Shown here: piece after piece, positions 1-7,442 of the stretch
Position numbering within the stretch: the stretch's first letter is position 1
How the letters are laid out: each line of letters begins with the position of its first letter
Source: Bacteroidia bacterium
Lineage (GTDB): Bacteria; Bacteroidota; Bacteroidia; AKYH767-A; OLB10
Reading direction: 5' to 3'
NCBI GenBank assembly: GCA_025450095.1
Contig: JANWID010000192.1
Span: 1 to 14,928, forward strand
Length of the DNA stretch: 14,928 bases
Notes under the pieces: generated by a model
What the model saw: only the letters and a program-made list of their open reading frames with translations
What the model was told of the DNA's origin: nothing
The model's database searches: none
Translations under genes and position numbers: made by a program

Positions 1-360
1 CCAGACAATTGTTCCGTTGAGATCGCATTTTAAAACAACAAATTCGGGATCCATATACAAATGACACAGTATGGCCACAGTAGAATCATCAAGCACTGTT
101 ACACAATATGGAGCAGAAATCTGTACACTTCCAAATGAAATATTCTTCTTCCAGATTACATTACCTGCTGGATCAATCCTGTAAATAAAGAAACTGGTGA
201 TCGAACTCCAGTCGGTGCAGATTACACTTCCATCAGGCATACCAGCAAGAACTGAATACACTATAGTATTAGAATTCGGAGTGTTAGAATAGTAATTGTT
301 GAAAGTCTGTGCAAAAGTTTGTGCTGAAAGCAGCAGAAAACAAAATATGAGCTTACGCAT
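1..360 (-). CDS. Secreted repeat protein, partial (C-terminus outside window)
   Basis: An open frame of 120 codons begins with ATG at 360 and leaves the window without a stop. It opens with a clear signal peptide (MRKLIFCFLLLSAQTFAQ, cleavage likely after AQ), so the product is exported. Two copies of an Asp-x-x-Gly-Asn/Thr-x-Ile/Val-x-Trp motif (DPAGNVIW near residue 64, DLNGTIVW at the window edge) are spaced about 50 residues apart. That spacing is typical of beta-propeller-like repeats in large secreted Bacteroidota proteins, many of which end in a type IX sorting domain. That end cannot be seen here. It sits downstream of the AtpI-like gene, where atpB would be expected. Function is unknown; it is probably extracellular or on the cell surface. 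Confidence 0.75.
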   Translation of the reverse strand, partial: MRKLIFCFLLLSAQTFAQTFNNYYSNTPNSNTIVYSVLAGMPDGSVICTDWSSITSFFIYRIDPAGNVIWKKNISFGSVQISAPYCVTVLDDSTVAILCHLYMDPEFVVLKCDLNGTIVW

Positions 361-368
361 TTTGAATA

Positions 369-399
369 TAAATTTATACAATAATAAAAATTAAATCAA
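369..399 (-). promoter_or_regulatory. Possible Bacteroidota promoter for the partial secreted gene
   Basis: On the minus strand TTG (399-397) lies 20 bases before TAAATTTA (376-369), one mismatch from the TAnnTTTG -7 element, in the spacing used by the Bacteroidota primary sigma factor. The -7 box is the core of a 12-base AT palindrome (367-378). It would leave a leader of only a few bases before the ATG at 360, which argues for caution. Confidence 0.3.
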
Positions 400-408
400 T
401 TGGTAATT

Positions 409-424
409 ACACGATATATCGTGT
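409..424. promoter_or_regulatory. Perfect 16-base palindrome, candidate operator
   Basis: The sequence ACACGATATATCGTGT is its own reverse complement across all 16 bases. It lies 45 bases past the stop of the AtpI-like gene and about 50 bases upstream of the secreted protein start, just upstream of that gene's possible -33 box. The AT centre and lack of a following T-run make an intrinsic terminator unlikely. A dimeric regulator site is the simpler reading. The regulator is unknown. Confidence 0.4.
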
Positions 425-468
425 CCTGCGACAAACGTTGTGTTGTGTCCTTATCGACTACCTTATGA

Positions 469-843
469 TTATTTTTTCCCGGGCCCGAAATTCTTATAGG
501 CAAAATAAACTTCGAACACAGTGTATAACAGGTAGAAAATAAAAAAGTGTAGAATAAATCCGAATGCTGATTCTCGGTTCAGTAAAGCATATACCACAAT
601 AATCATCATAAAGACCAGCAGTTTTACGGAAGTAGCTCCCATGAAATAACGAACAAATGCCTGTCCGCTTTTAACAGCTGCACGTGCAAGACCGTTATGA
701 AATACAACCGTGGTCATGATTATTACCAATTGTATACCTGCAAACCAGGGGAAAGTCGCTTTCGCGGGAAGCTGTGGTTCCGCAAAGTAAAAACCTGCGT
801 AAATTATGATTGAATAAATTAAAAGTGACAGATAAAAATTCAT
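469..843 (-). CDS. Small membrane protein of the ATP synthase leader block (AtpI-like)
   Basis: This 124-residue protein has about four hydrophobic helices (roughly residues 3-20, 33-50, 66-86 and 92-113). It contains the stretch VRYFMGATSVKLLVFMMIIVV, which I recognise from small proteins encoded between atpZ and atpB in Bacteroidota. By analogy with AtpI/AtpZ it may help assemble the c-ring or supply Mg2+ to the F-type ATP synthase; that role is inferred from position only. It starts at ATG 843, 42 bases after the atpZ stop, so it is probably co-transcribed with bactofilin and atpZ. Unusually, the next gene downstream is a secreted protein, not atpB. Confidence 0.75.
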   Translation of the reverse strand: MNFYLSLLIYSIIIYAGFYFAEPQLPAKATFPWFAGIQLVIIMTTVVFHNGLARAAVKSGQAFVRYFMGATSVKLLVFMMIIVVYALLNRESAFGFILHFFIFYLLYTVFEVYFAYKNFGPGKK

Positions 844-885
844 GGAGAGAAATACTAAGGAAGATGTAAAGATATACTCTTGTGG

Positions 886-1140
886 TTACTCTTCTTCCTT
901 ATCCTCTTTTCCCATTTTTCCGGTTTCTTTAATCAGGAACCATATTGCGCCTACAACTGAAAAGAGGCTTAACACTAATGTGAAGATAGGTATCTTTAAT
1001 TTTACAAGATCGTCGAGCTTTACCCCAGCCCAGGTGAGGAGAAATATAAAACCAGCCATCTGGAACCCGATGGCGGAAAAACGGGCATAAAGATTAAGCT
1101 GTTTTTTCTTTGAGTTGGATTTCTCCGGGTTTGTCGGCAT
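886..1140 (-). CDS. atpZ: AtpZ/AtpI family ATP synthase accessory protein
   Basis: This 84-residue protein has a charged N-terminus (KSNSKKKQLNLYARFSAIGFQ) followed by two transmembrane hairpin helices (about residues 24-43 and 49-68) and an acidic tail ending KEDKEEE. The KKKQLNxYARFSxIGFQM pattern and the two-helix layout fit the AtpZ family, which in other bacteria works with AtpI in assembly of, or Mg2+/Ca2+ supply to, the F1Fo ATP synthase. The ATG at 1140 lies inside the bactofilin gene, giving a 47-base overlap that suggests translational coupling. No later Met would keep the conserved N-terminal part. Symbol assigned by family and position. Confidence 0.8.
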   Translation of the reverse strand: MPTNPEKSNSKKKQLNLYARFSAIGFQMAGFIFLLTWAGVKLDDLVKLKIPIFTLVLSLFSVVGAIWFLIKETGKMGKEDKEEE

Positions 1141-1522
1141 TTTTCAGGTCCTTGATAACCGGTCCCATGTTGCAGTTTCCTGTAAAGCTTGCGCCTATTT
1201 CAACAACGAGCTTACCGGTACTGATGTCGCCGTTTAATTTGGCCGTTGATTTCAGGAACAGCATCTCGGTAACGAATGTGCGTCCCTGGACCGTACCGGA
1301 AATATCGGCATTCTGGCAGTGAATATCTCCCTGAACCTGGCCGGTTGCGCCAACCACTACTTTGGATTTGGAAGTGATTGATCCGATTATAGTTCCATCG
1401 ATACGGATATCTCCCATCGACTTAATTTCTCCTTCAATAACCGTCCCTGCACCAATCAGGTTAATGGATCCGCCTGCCTCATTTCCCTTGGGCTGGCCAT
1501 TCTTGTTTTTGTTTTCGAACAT
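1094..1522 (-). CDS. Bactofilin (polymer-forming cytoskeletal protein)
   Basis: This 142-residue protein has the bactofilin (DUF583) core at about residues 20-120. It is a series of short beta-helix turns rich in Gly, Ile and Val: NLIGAGTVIEGEIKSMGDIR, IDGTIIGSITSKSKVVVG, QVQGDIHCQNADISGTVQG, LNGDISTGKLVVEIGASF. Flexible tails flank the core. Bactofilins polymerise without nucleotide into membrane-associated filaments that localise cell-wall enzymes; in Helicobacter and others they act with M23 endopeptidases. An M23 gene lies about 5 kb away on the other side of porW. It starts at ATG 1522, is preceded by a good -7 box, and is first in a run with atpZ and the AtpI-like gene. Confidence 0.92.
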   Translation of the reverse strand: MFENKNKNGQPKGNEAGGSINLIGAGTVIEGEIKSMGDIRIDGTIIGSITSKSKVVVGATGQVQGDIHCQNADISGTVQGRTFVTEMLFLKSTAKLNGDISTGKLVVEIGASFTGNCNMGPVIKDLKNADKPGEIQLKEKTA

Positions 1523-1848
1523 AATTTTTCCCGGGTTTTGGGCACAAAGTTATACGAAATAAAGGGGAAAAGTTTGCATTATCGGTCATGATATGACATT
1601 GGGGGGTAAGGAAAAGGTATTAGACTGGAATTTAGAATGTCATGTGTTTGTAAAATAATATTTTCTGAATGCCCCCTTAAACCGCGAGTTCAACTATTTA
1701 TCACTGGAACTCAGCCTGCTGCAAATTTTTGGTATTAATCTCCTTTTCTCTTGTAATCATGCTTTTTCAGGGATAAATCAGTAGTAATTTTACCCTCCCA
1801 TCCGGACATTTCACCCATATTTTTAATCCATTTACCCTTTCAATTTTT
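1523..1848. other. Divergent intergenic region, mostly without recognised features
   Basis: This 326-base stretch separates bactofilin (-) from the arylsulfotransferase-like gene (+). It holds the bactofilin -7 box. It also has a small dyad GTCAT-GAT-ATGAC at 1585-1597, with a further TGTCATGTG word near 1639, a possible but weak regulator site. For the plus-strand gene I see only TAATTTTA at 1785-1792, one mismatch from the -7 consensus, without a convincing partner. I see no RNA gene or small coding frame. Confidence 0.5.
1545..1552 (-). promoter_or_regulatory. -7 promoter element for the bactofilin-atpZ run
   Basis: The minus strand reads TAACTTTG, an exact match to the Bacteroidota -7 consensus TAnnTTTG, 22 bases before the bactofilin ATG. 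Transcription would start about 15 bases ahead of the ATG. No clear -33 TTG is seen at the expected distance, so support rests on the -7 box and its position. Confidence 0.5.
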
Positions 1849-3516
1849 ATGAAAACATGCCTTACACTTATAACCTTCATTTGCTTCTTAATTACCGCCC
1901 GGGCTCAGCAAACTGTGGGATTATTTACCAATGACCCCGGATCACTGGACGGTTATATTTTATTCGCACCAACACGTTCCGATACAACTTACCTGATTGA
2001 TAAATGTGGTAAAAAAATAAATGAATGGTCGAGTACTTACAATCCCGGCCTTTCAGTGTATTTACTTTCAAACGGAAATTTGCTTCGTTCCGGATTTGTT
2101 CAGAATCCCTGGTTCACCGGTCCGGGTGGTGCAATGGAAATTTATAATTGGGACGACAGCCTGATATGGTCGTATGTAATGTGCGATTCCATGGCCATGC
2201 AAAATCACGATATATATCCCATGCCTAATGGAAATATCATGGTTGTAATTTGGGAAAAACATACCGCTGCCGATGCTATTAATATGGGTAGAAATCCAAA
2301 TTTTCTCGGTACTTCTTTATGGTGTGCTAAAATTGTTGAAATAGAACCTGTAGGAAGCAACCAGGCAACCATCTTCTGGGAGTGGGATTTGTGGGATCAC
2401 CTGGTTCAGCATTTCGATATGAATAAATCGAATTATGCTGTTATTGAAGATCATCCTGAATTGTTAAACATAAATTTCAGTAATGGGAATCCATTTTCAC
2501 CGGACTGGACACATATGAATGCGGTAGCTTACAATGAAGCACTCGATCAGATTGTGATCAGTGCGCATACACAAAGTGAAATTTATATTATTGATCACAG
2601 TACCACTACAGGCGAAGCTGCCACTCATACAGGTGGAAATTCAGGAAAAGGTGGTGATTTTCTTTACCGGTGGGGTAATCCTATGGCATACAACAGGGGT
2701 CTTCCATCCGATCAACGTTTGTTTTCACAACATAGTCCGTACTGGATTCCTGCAGGATATAAGGATGCCAATAAAATTATGATTTTCAATAATGGTGTTA
2801 ATCGTCCTGCAAGTAATTATTCCTCTGTTGACATCATTGCACCTCCGATGGATAGTCTTGGTAATTATATTATAGATCCTGTTTTAGCTTTCGGACCAGT
2901 TGATCCGGAATGGAGTTATGTAGCCCAGGTACCGGGTGATTTTTATTCAGGTATTATGGGAGGGTCTGAACGACTTTCAAATGGTAACACGTTGATATGT
3001 GAATCCACTAAGGGAAATTTCTTTGAAGTCGATTCTGCTGATAACATTGTATGGCGGTATGTTAACCCGGTTAATAATGCCGGAGTGATAACTCAGGGTG
3101 TTATTCCAACCGGAAATAATTCTTACCGAAGTTTATATTATCCGGCTTCTTACAGTGGATTCATAGGGAAAAATATGACTCCCGGTGATCCTATCGAGCT
3201 GAATCCATTGCCTTATGTGTGCACTATGCTAACGTCATCCGGTGCAATCACCGAAAATGTGAATGATAAAAGTTTATTAGCAAACAATCCATTTAACGAA
3301 GTTATCACACTGGAATCAAAACAATCTGTTGCTGAATTAACTATTGAACTTTTTTCTTCCACAGGCCAACTGGTTTTGCAATGGACGAATGTTTCCATTG
3401 CTGAAAATTCACAATTAAGTCTTCCATTAAATAAAAACCTCAGTAACGGTTCTTACTTTTTGAAGTATTCGAATAAAGAAATTAATGGTAATTTAAAATT
3501 GATCAAAGTTGAGTAA
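1849..3516 (+). CDS. Secreted arylsulfotransferase-like beta-propeller with type IX sorting domain
   Basis: This 555-residue protein opens with a signal peptide (MKTCLTLITFICFLITARAQ) and then a propeller-like body of about 440 residues. Blade motifs recur as x-x-x-NGN: LLSNGNLLRSG (72-82), HDIYPMPNGNIMVV (120-133), RLSNGNTLICES (375-386). The order of DGYILFAP, HDIYPMPNGN, DWTHMNAVAYN and SAHTQSEIYIID matches arylsulfate sulfotransferase-family proteins of Bacteroidota. Conserved His occur at 120, 222, 240 and 295; I cannot say which equals the sulfated His of the enterobacterial AssT enzyme. Residues about 478-555 look like a type A T9SS C-terminal domain (NPFNEVITL, LFSSTGQLV, LSNGSYFLKY), so the protein is likely moved across the outer membrane. 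It stands alone, between the bactofilin block and porW. Sulfotransferase activity is inferred from family only. Confidence 0.85.
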   Translation: MKTCLTLITFICFLITARAQQTVGLFTNDPGSLDGYILFAPTRSDTTYLIDKCGKKINEWSSTYNPGLSVYLLSNGNLLRSGFVQNPWFTGPGGAMEIYNWDDSLIWSYVMCDSMAMQNHDIYPMPNGNIMVVIWEKHTAADAINMGRNPNFLGTSLWCAKIVEIEPVGSNQATIFWEWDLWDHLVQHFDMNKSNYAVIEDHPELLNINFSNGNPFSPDWTHMNAVAYNEALDQIVISAHTQSEIYIIDHSTTTGEAATHTGGNSGKGGDFLYRWGNPMAYNRGLPSDQRLFSQHSPYWIPAGYKDANKIMIFNNGVNRPASNYSSVDIIAPPMDSLGNYIIDPVLAFGPVDPEWSYVAQVPGDFYSGIMGGSERLSNGNTLICESTKGNFFEVDSADNIVWRYVNPVNNAGVITQGVIPTGNNSYRSLYYPASYSGFIGKNMTPGDPIELNPLPYVCTMLTSSGAITENVNDKSLLANNPFNEVITLESKQSVAELTIELFSSTGQLVLQWTNVSIAENSQLSLPLNKNLSNGSYFLKYSNKEINGNLKLIKVE

Positions 3517-3520
3517 GGTG

Positions 3521-3665
3521 CGGAAGGGTACGGATTAAGGATTCAGGTCGCGGCGCAACGGATGTACGGATTACAGATTATTTACCATGAACATTCATCT
3601 GTAATCCGTACATCCGTTCCGCGTTATTAAAGAATCTGTAATCCGTACCCTTCCGTAATCCGTAC
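3521..3665. repeat. Nested inverted repeat built from an 11-base word
   Basis: Two perfect inverted repeats nest around a shared centre. The outer arms are 17 bases (3521-3537 and 3639-3655) and the inner arms 22 bases (3557-3578 and 3597-3618) around an 18-base loop. The arms share the word GTAATCCGTAC, found on the plus strand at 3601, 3638 and 3655. Its complement occurs on the left: the full 11 bases at 3564-3574 and 10 of 11 bases at 3528-3537. The element fills nearly the whole space between the convergent arylsulfotransferase-like gene and porW, starting 4 bases after one stop. RNA from either strand could fold into a long hairpin, so it may act as a two-way terminator or 3'-end protector. 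It also looks like a dispersed extragenic palindrome. Confidence 0.85.
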
Positions 3666-3666
3666 C

Positions 3667-6384
3667 TTAATTAAGGTATTTTTCCTCGTAAAAAGTCCCA
3701 TATGCATCCATGTCTTTTGATTGCATGAGCATGAGCAGGTTGTCGGGAGTGATGGTAAAATATTGTGCAGATGAAATATCAACACCACTTAAAGCATCCT
3801 GGTCGGTAAGGAGTCCGTTTAGATAGGTAAGCCCTTCCGCCTTGTTGCTAAACTGGCGAATCATTACAAGTTGCTTCTCGGTGCCTATAAACGAATTGCT
3901 GATCTGCAATTTCTTGACGCTATAATACTTATTGTTGAAATTCGAAATTGCAACTTTAAAGTCGTTTGTACTAATAACGTTATTTGTATATATGAAAATA
4001 ACGTATTGTAACGTATCCGGGTTAAATGTAAACAGGACTTTCGGCTTATTGCCACCAACTACTTCCGGTGCAGGTGCGCCGGTTTGGCTTGTTGTATCCT
4101 TTACTCCATGTATAGCAGGGTTCATCAGTGCCAGGATTTCCTTTGCACGTACCGCCACACTGTCATCAGGGTATTTCGCAACAACGCCTTTAAGTGAAGC
4201 CTCGAATTCAGGCAACGGCCGGGTTTTTCCAATTGCCATGGCTTTCAGGAAATCGAACTTTGGCGCCAGATCACTCGAAGGGAATAAGGAATCGGCGATT
4301 GCTTTCCTTTCAATTACATCTTCGTATTGTTTGTTCAGGTATGCACGATAAGTATTCTCATAAAATACTTTCTGAATTGCAACCTTCCGCTGCATATCCT
4401 TGAAATAATCGGGATTCAGAATGATCTTAGCATACTCCGTTTCGGGGTATTGTGTAAGAATAATGTTCTTATAATATTCTGATTTTTCCGTATCACCCAT
4501 TGCGAGGTAAACCCGGTACAGGTTATAAATTGTCGGAATTTTATAATCGTTTTCCGGATAACGCTCGAGCAACGTTTCAAAATTCTTACCCGATTCTTTA
4601 TTATCCTTTAATTGTTCCTTATAGATCAATCCCACATTGTAATACGCTTCGACAATCTTTTCATCGGACTTTGCTTTTTGCTCAGGAGTCAGTGGTATTG
4701 CGGCAAGATATGCGTCCTTACGTTTCTTGCTATTCAGGGCCATAATCGAATCTCGCGATGCCTGGTCAAGAAGGTCGGTGCTATCGGTTTCTTCCTCCAG
4801 CATTTCTTCACCCTGGGTTTCGGCAAACGTAGTACGTGTCGCTCTTCTCCAGTCATCTTCCAGTTTACGGTTACCCCAAATTTTTATAAACTCATTAAAG
4901 CCAAAACTCATTGCCTGTTGGTTGGAGAAATACCAGACAGTCCCCGGACTTGTTCCGGTTGGAGTTTTGTTCGAAGACTGACTTAAAGTCGGATCGCCTT
5001 CCATCTGCTCTTTCATTTCTTTCTCTGCTTCTTCCATGAGCAATCTTTCCTGGCGAAGCCGTTCTTTTTCGGCATTTTCCTCATCAATTTTACGATCGAT
5101 GATCAGCTCTCTTTCACCCTGGGTTTTTCCCGCAAGTGCCTGTAAGCTGTCTTCTGAATAAATGATATTAAGATTTTTGATCAGCTTATTCAGATTATTA
5201 CGGGTATTGATGATGGTCAGGTAATCGGGATGATCAGCTGAAATGGTGCTTGCCGTACTGTCGTAGTATAATTGTGCCAGCTTGTAATCGGGCTGGTGAA
5301 AATAAATTTCAGCGAGCTTGAGGTACGACAGCGCTTTCTGATTCACATTCCCCACGCTGTTAGCAGTTGAAAGCTTCAGCTCCGTGATGGCCTGAGGTAC
5401 TTTATTTTCCTTCAGTGAAATTTCCGCAAGAGCGTAATAAATCTGATCCTGGTATTCGATGTTCTTCTCATCGGCAAGCATCTTTTCAAGCATCTTCCTG
5501 ATCTCTTTTCCATCAGCACTATTCACATCAACGCAACGGGCACGATTCACACGGGCATTGAATGCCATTTCATAAGGCGGACTCAGCTTGATCACATTCT
5601 CGTATCGTGCTACCGCTTCAGGATATTTTTCCAGCTTCTGGTAAAGCTGGCCGAGGATAAAAGCATACCGGTACTTGTCGGCGCGTTTTTTAGCAGATGC
5701 TCTTGCTTTTTCAAGATGTTCAGCCGCTTTTGTATAATCGTTTTGATTGATATAGTAATCGGCAAAAACTGCATTATAAAGCGACTTAATATCGGATGGC
5801 ATTTCAGGATCATCCTTAAGCGTTGTAAGCAGGTATTCGGCATCCGGCATTTTACCAAGACGCAGATAACATTGCGTTAACCATAAAAGCGCGTCGAAAC
5901 GGATGGGCTCACTGCGAAACTGCGCGGCCACAAACTGGAAAGATTCAATCGCAGTCCAGGTATCGTGTTTGTAAAACTGAGCAACACCAATAAGCAGGTA
6001 GCTGTCATCAATCCAGGAGTTCCTTTCCTTGCCATCAATATCCATCGAATGCCTTTGAATGACGATCGAAACTTTTTTGATCGCTTCATCCATATCAGGA
6101 AAAATACTCTTGGCTAACTCCTCATCACCGTATTTGAAAACGGTAAGTAACCGGTCGTACCGGTCGACCTGGGAATCATACAAAGTTTTAGCTCCCTCTT
6201 TGACTTTTTCACGCGCGTTGAAATAGCCATTGTAATGCGCGAGGGTTTTATGAAACTCCCTGCTGAAAATATTATTCTTTTTAACCGAGCACGATGGACC
6301 GGCAAGCATCAGTAAAACCAATGCAAAAACCGGCACCGGCCGGAAGCGTTTGAATGTTCTCAAGAATTTACGGTCAACCGACAA
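3667..6384 (-). CDS. porW: PorW/SprE-type gliding motility and type IX secretion lipoprotein
   Basis: This 905-residue protein has a lipoprotein signal ending GPSC, with Cys32 as the likely lipidated residue, followed by SVKKNN. It resembles SprE of Flavobacterium and PorW of Porphyromonas, outer-membrane lipoproteins needed for type IX secretion. Helical TPR-like repeats cover about 125-400. A charged coiled coil lies at 425-463. The signature WYFSNQQAMSFGFNEF...IWGNRKLEDDWRR (484-514) is, from memory, a hallmark of the family. More TPR-like helices lie at 578-650, and a globular C-terminal part follows. No ATG gives a usable signal peptide: the frame begins at TTG 6384, 4 bases after a GGA, or at TTG 6363, which would give a shorter signal peptide. 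It is divergent from the M23 gene. In related genomes porW precedes bactofilin and the atp genes. Confidence 0.88.
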   Translation of the reverse strand: MSVDRKFLRTFKRFRPVPVFALVLLMLAGPSCSVKKNNIFSREFHKTLAHYNGYFNAREKVKEGAKTLYDSQVDRYDRLLTVFKYGDEELAKSIFPDMDEAIKKVSIVIQRHSMDIDGKERNSWIDDSYLLIGVAQFYKHDTWTAIESFQFVAAQFRSEPIRFDALLWLTQCYLRLGKMPDAEYLLTTLKDDPEMPSDIKSLYNAVFADYYINQNDYTKAAEHLEKARASAKKRADKYRYAFILGQLYQKLEKYPEAVARYENVIKLSPPYEMAFNARVNRARCVDVNSADGKEIRKMLEKMLADEKNIEYQDQIYYALAEISLKENKVPQAITELKLSTANSVGNVNQKALSYLKLAEIYFHQPDYKLAQLYYDSTASTISADHPDYLTIINTRNNLNKLIKNLNIIYSEDSLQALAGKTQGERELIIDRKIDEENAEKERLRQERLLMEEAEKEMKEQMEGDPTLSQSSNKTPTGTSPGTVWYFSNQQAMSFGFNEFIKIWGNRKLEDDWRRATRTTFAETQGEEMLEEETDSTDLLDQASRDSIMALNSKKRKDAYLAAIPLTPEQKAKSDEKIVEAYYNVGLIYKEQLKDNKESGKNFETLLERYPENDYKIPTIYNLYRVYLAMGDTEKSEYYKNIILTQYPETEYAKIILNPDYFKDMQRKVAIQKVFYENTYRAYLNKQYEDVIERKAIADSLFPSSDLAPKFDFLKAMAIGKTRPLPEFEASLKGVVAKYPDDSVAVRAKEILALMNPAIHGVKDTTSQTGAPAPEVVGGNKPKVLFTFNPDTLQYVIFIYTNNVISTNDFKVAISNFNNKYYSVKKLQISNSFIGTEKQLVMIRQFSNKAEGLTYLNGLLTDQDALSGVDISSAQYFTITPDNLLMLMQSKDMDAYGTFYEEKYLN

Positions 6385-6475
6385 TTTTCCAATAACTTTA
6401 AAAATCCGGGTTTAGTATGCTATGTACTCCAAAACTCAGCTTTTTTTCGTTGAGTGGCGGAGTTCAAAAAATGAA

Positions 6476-6497
6476 ACCGGTAGAAATTTTTACCGGT
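6476..6497. promoter_or_regulatory. 7-base inverted repeat upstream of the M23-dxr genes
   Basis: ACCGGTA (6476-6482) and TACCGGT (6491-6497) form a perfect dyad around an 8-base AT-rich centre. It lies where the -33 region of the predicted M23 promoter would be, and between the divergent porW and M23 genes, a good place for an operator. It could equally be a small RNA hairpin. Confidence 0.4.
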
Positions 6498-6508
6498 GTT
6501 AATTTTCC

Positions 6509-6516
6509 GATATTTG
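6509..6516 (+). promoter_or_regulatory. Possible -7 element for M23-dxr
   Basis: GATATTTG differs from the consensus TAnnTTTG only at the first base. A T-run (6486-6490) lies 18 bases upstream in the -33 position. The start would leave a leader of roughly 60 bases before the GTG at 6581. Confidence 0.35.
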
Positions 6517-6580
6517 CAGACTCAGAAACCAGGGCAAACTTAGTGATTGTTTTTGGTTTAACCAATATCGACGGCAGCTG

Positions 6581-7441
6581 GTGGACAAACCAAAAAAGAA
6601 AATTTACAGGAAGCTAAGGAACAAATTCCGCCTGGTAATTATGAATGATGAAACCTTTGAGGAAAAGGTTTCGATTACACTTTCACCATTGAATGTTTTT
6701 GTATTTACCGGCACCATCATTATCAGCCTTATTACATTTACAATCTATGTGATCGCTTTTACGCCTTTGCGTGAATATATTCCAGGATATGCTGATGTAA
6801 ACATGCAACGTAAGCTCATTACGCTCTCTTATAAAACCGATTCGCTGATGAAAAGCATGGAAGTCCGTGACCGGTACCTGGTGAATCTCCGAAATGTCAT
6901 CAATGGAGCTGCAGGTAGTGATTCGGCATTCCAGAACAGCGAACTGGTTCGTTATGATACGATTCAATTTCATTCTCCATCAATAGCGGATAGCATGATC
7001 CGAATGGAAATCGAGTCGCAGGACCGGTTTACATTGGCTGCCGGAAGTGCAGTTCCGGCTTCCAGTTTAAGTAACTTTTACTTTTTCACACCCTTAAAGG
7101 GAACCGTGACCAGTACGTTCAACTCCAAAACCAAACATTATGGGATTGATATTGTTGCTTCACCGAACGAAGTAATAAAATCGACCCTCGACGGTACCGT
7201 GGTGCTGGCTGATTGGACTTCAGAAACCGGGTATGTGATTGCTGTTCAGCATACTAATAATTTGTTTTCAGTGTATAAACACAATTCAGCTTTGCTGAAG
7301 AATTCAGGAGATTATGTTAAAGCAGGTGAAGTGGTAGCTATTATTGGAAACAGCGGTGAGTTAACTACCGGCCCTCACTTGCATTTCGAGCTGTGGTATA
7401 ATGGCAGCCCGGTAAATCCAATAGATTATATGACTTTTTGA
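6581..7441 (+). CDS. Membrane-anchored M23 (LytM) endopeptidase
   Basis: This 286-residue protein has a basic cytoplasmic tail, one transmembrane helix (about 39-60), a helical periplasmic segment (70-110) and a C-terminal M23 domain (about 170-285). The zinc and catalytic residues are all present: His186-x3-Asp190, His234, and His266-x-His268 in GPHLHFELW. The product should therefore be an active endopeptidase that cuts peptidoglycan cross-links, anchored in the inner membrane. The start is GTG 6581: it yields the lysine-rich N-terminus and KLRNKFRLVIMNDETFEE seen in relatives, and no upstream ATG is in frame. It leads an operon with dxr (1-base gap) and is divergent from porW. A link to the bactofilin beyond porW is plausible but inferred. 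Confidence 0.9.
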   Translation: MDKPKKKIYRKLRNKFRLVIMNDETFEEKVSITLSPLNVFVFTGTIIISLITFTIYVIAFTPLREYIPGYADVNMQRKLITLSYKTDSLMKSMEVRDRYLVNLRNVINGAAGSDSAFQNSELVRYDTIQFHSPSIADSMIRMEIESQDRFTLAAGSAVPASSLSNFYFFTPLKGTVTSTFNSKTKHYGIDIVASPNEVIKSTLDGTVVLADWTSETGYVIAVQHTNNLFSVYKHNSALLKNSGDYVKAGEVVAIIGNSGELTTGPHLHFELWYNGSPVNPIDYMTF

Positions 7442-7442
7442 T

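Noticed and set aside
409..424. Intrinsic terminator for the bactofilin-atpZ run
   Set aside because: The dyad has an AT core, no loop and no T-run on the minus strand, so an operator is a better reading.
842..1090. Plus-strand open frame of 82 codons over atpZ
   Set aside because: It is antisense to atpZ, whose two-helix pattern and place in the operon are convincing.
3932..4351. Plus-strand open frame of 139 codons inside porW
   Set aside because: It is antisense to a well-supported family gene, has no recognisable domain and several similar frames overlap it, so it is a shadow.
6417..6617. Open frame of 66 codons upstream of the M23 gene
   Set aside because: It overlaps the M23 start in another frame, spans the predicted promoter and dyad, and has no recognisable features.
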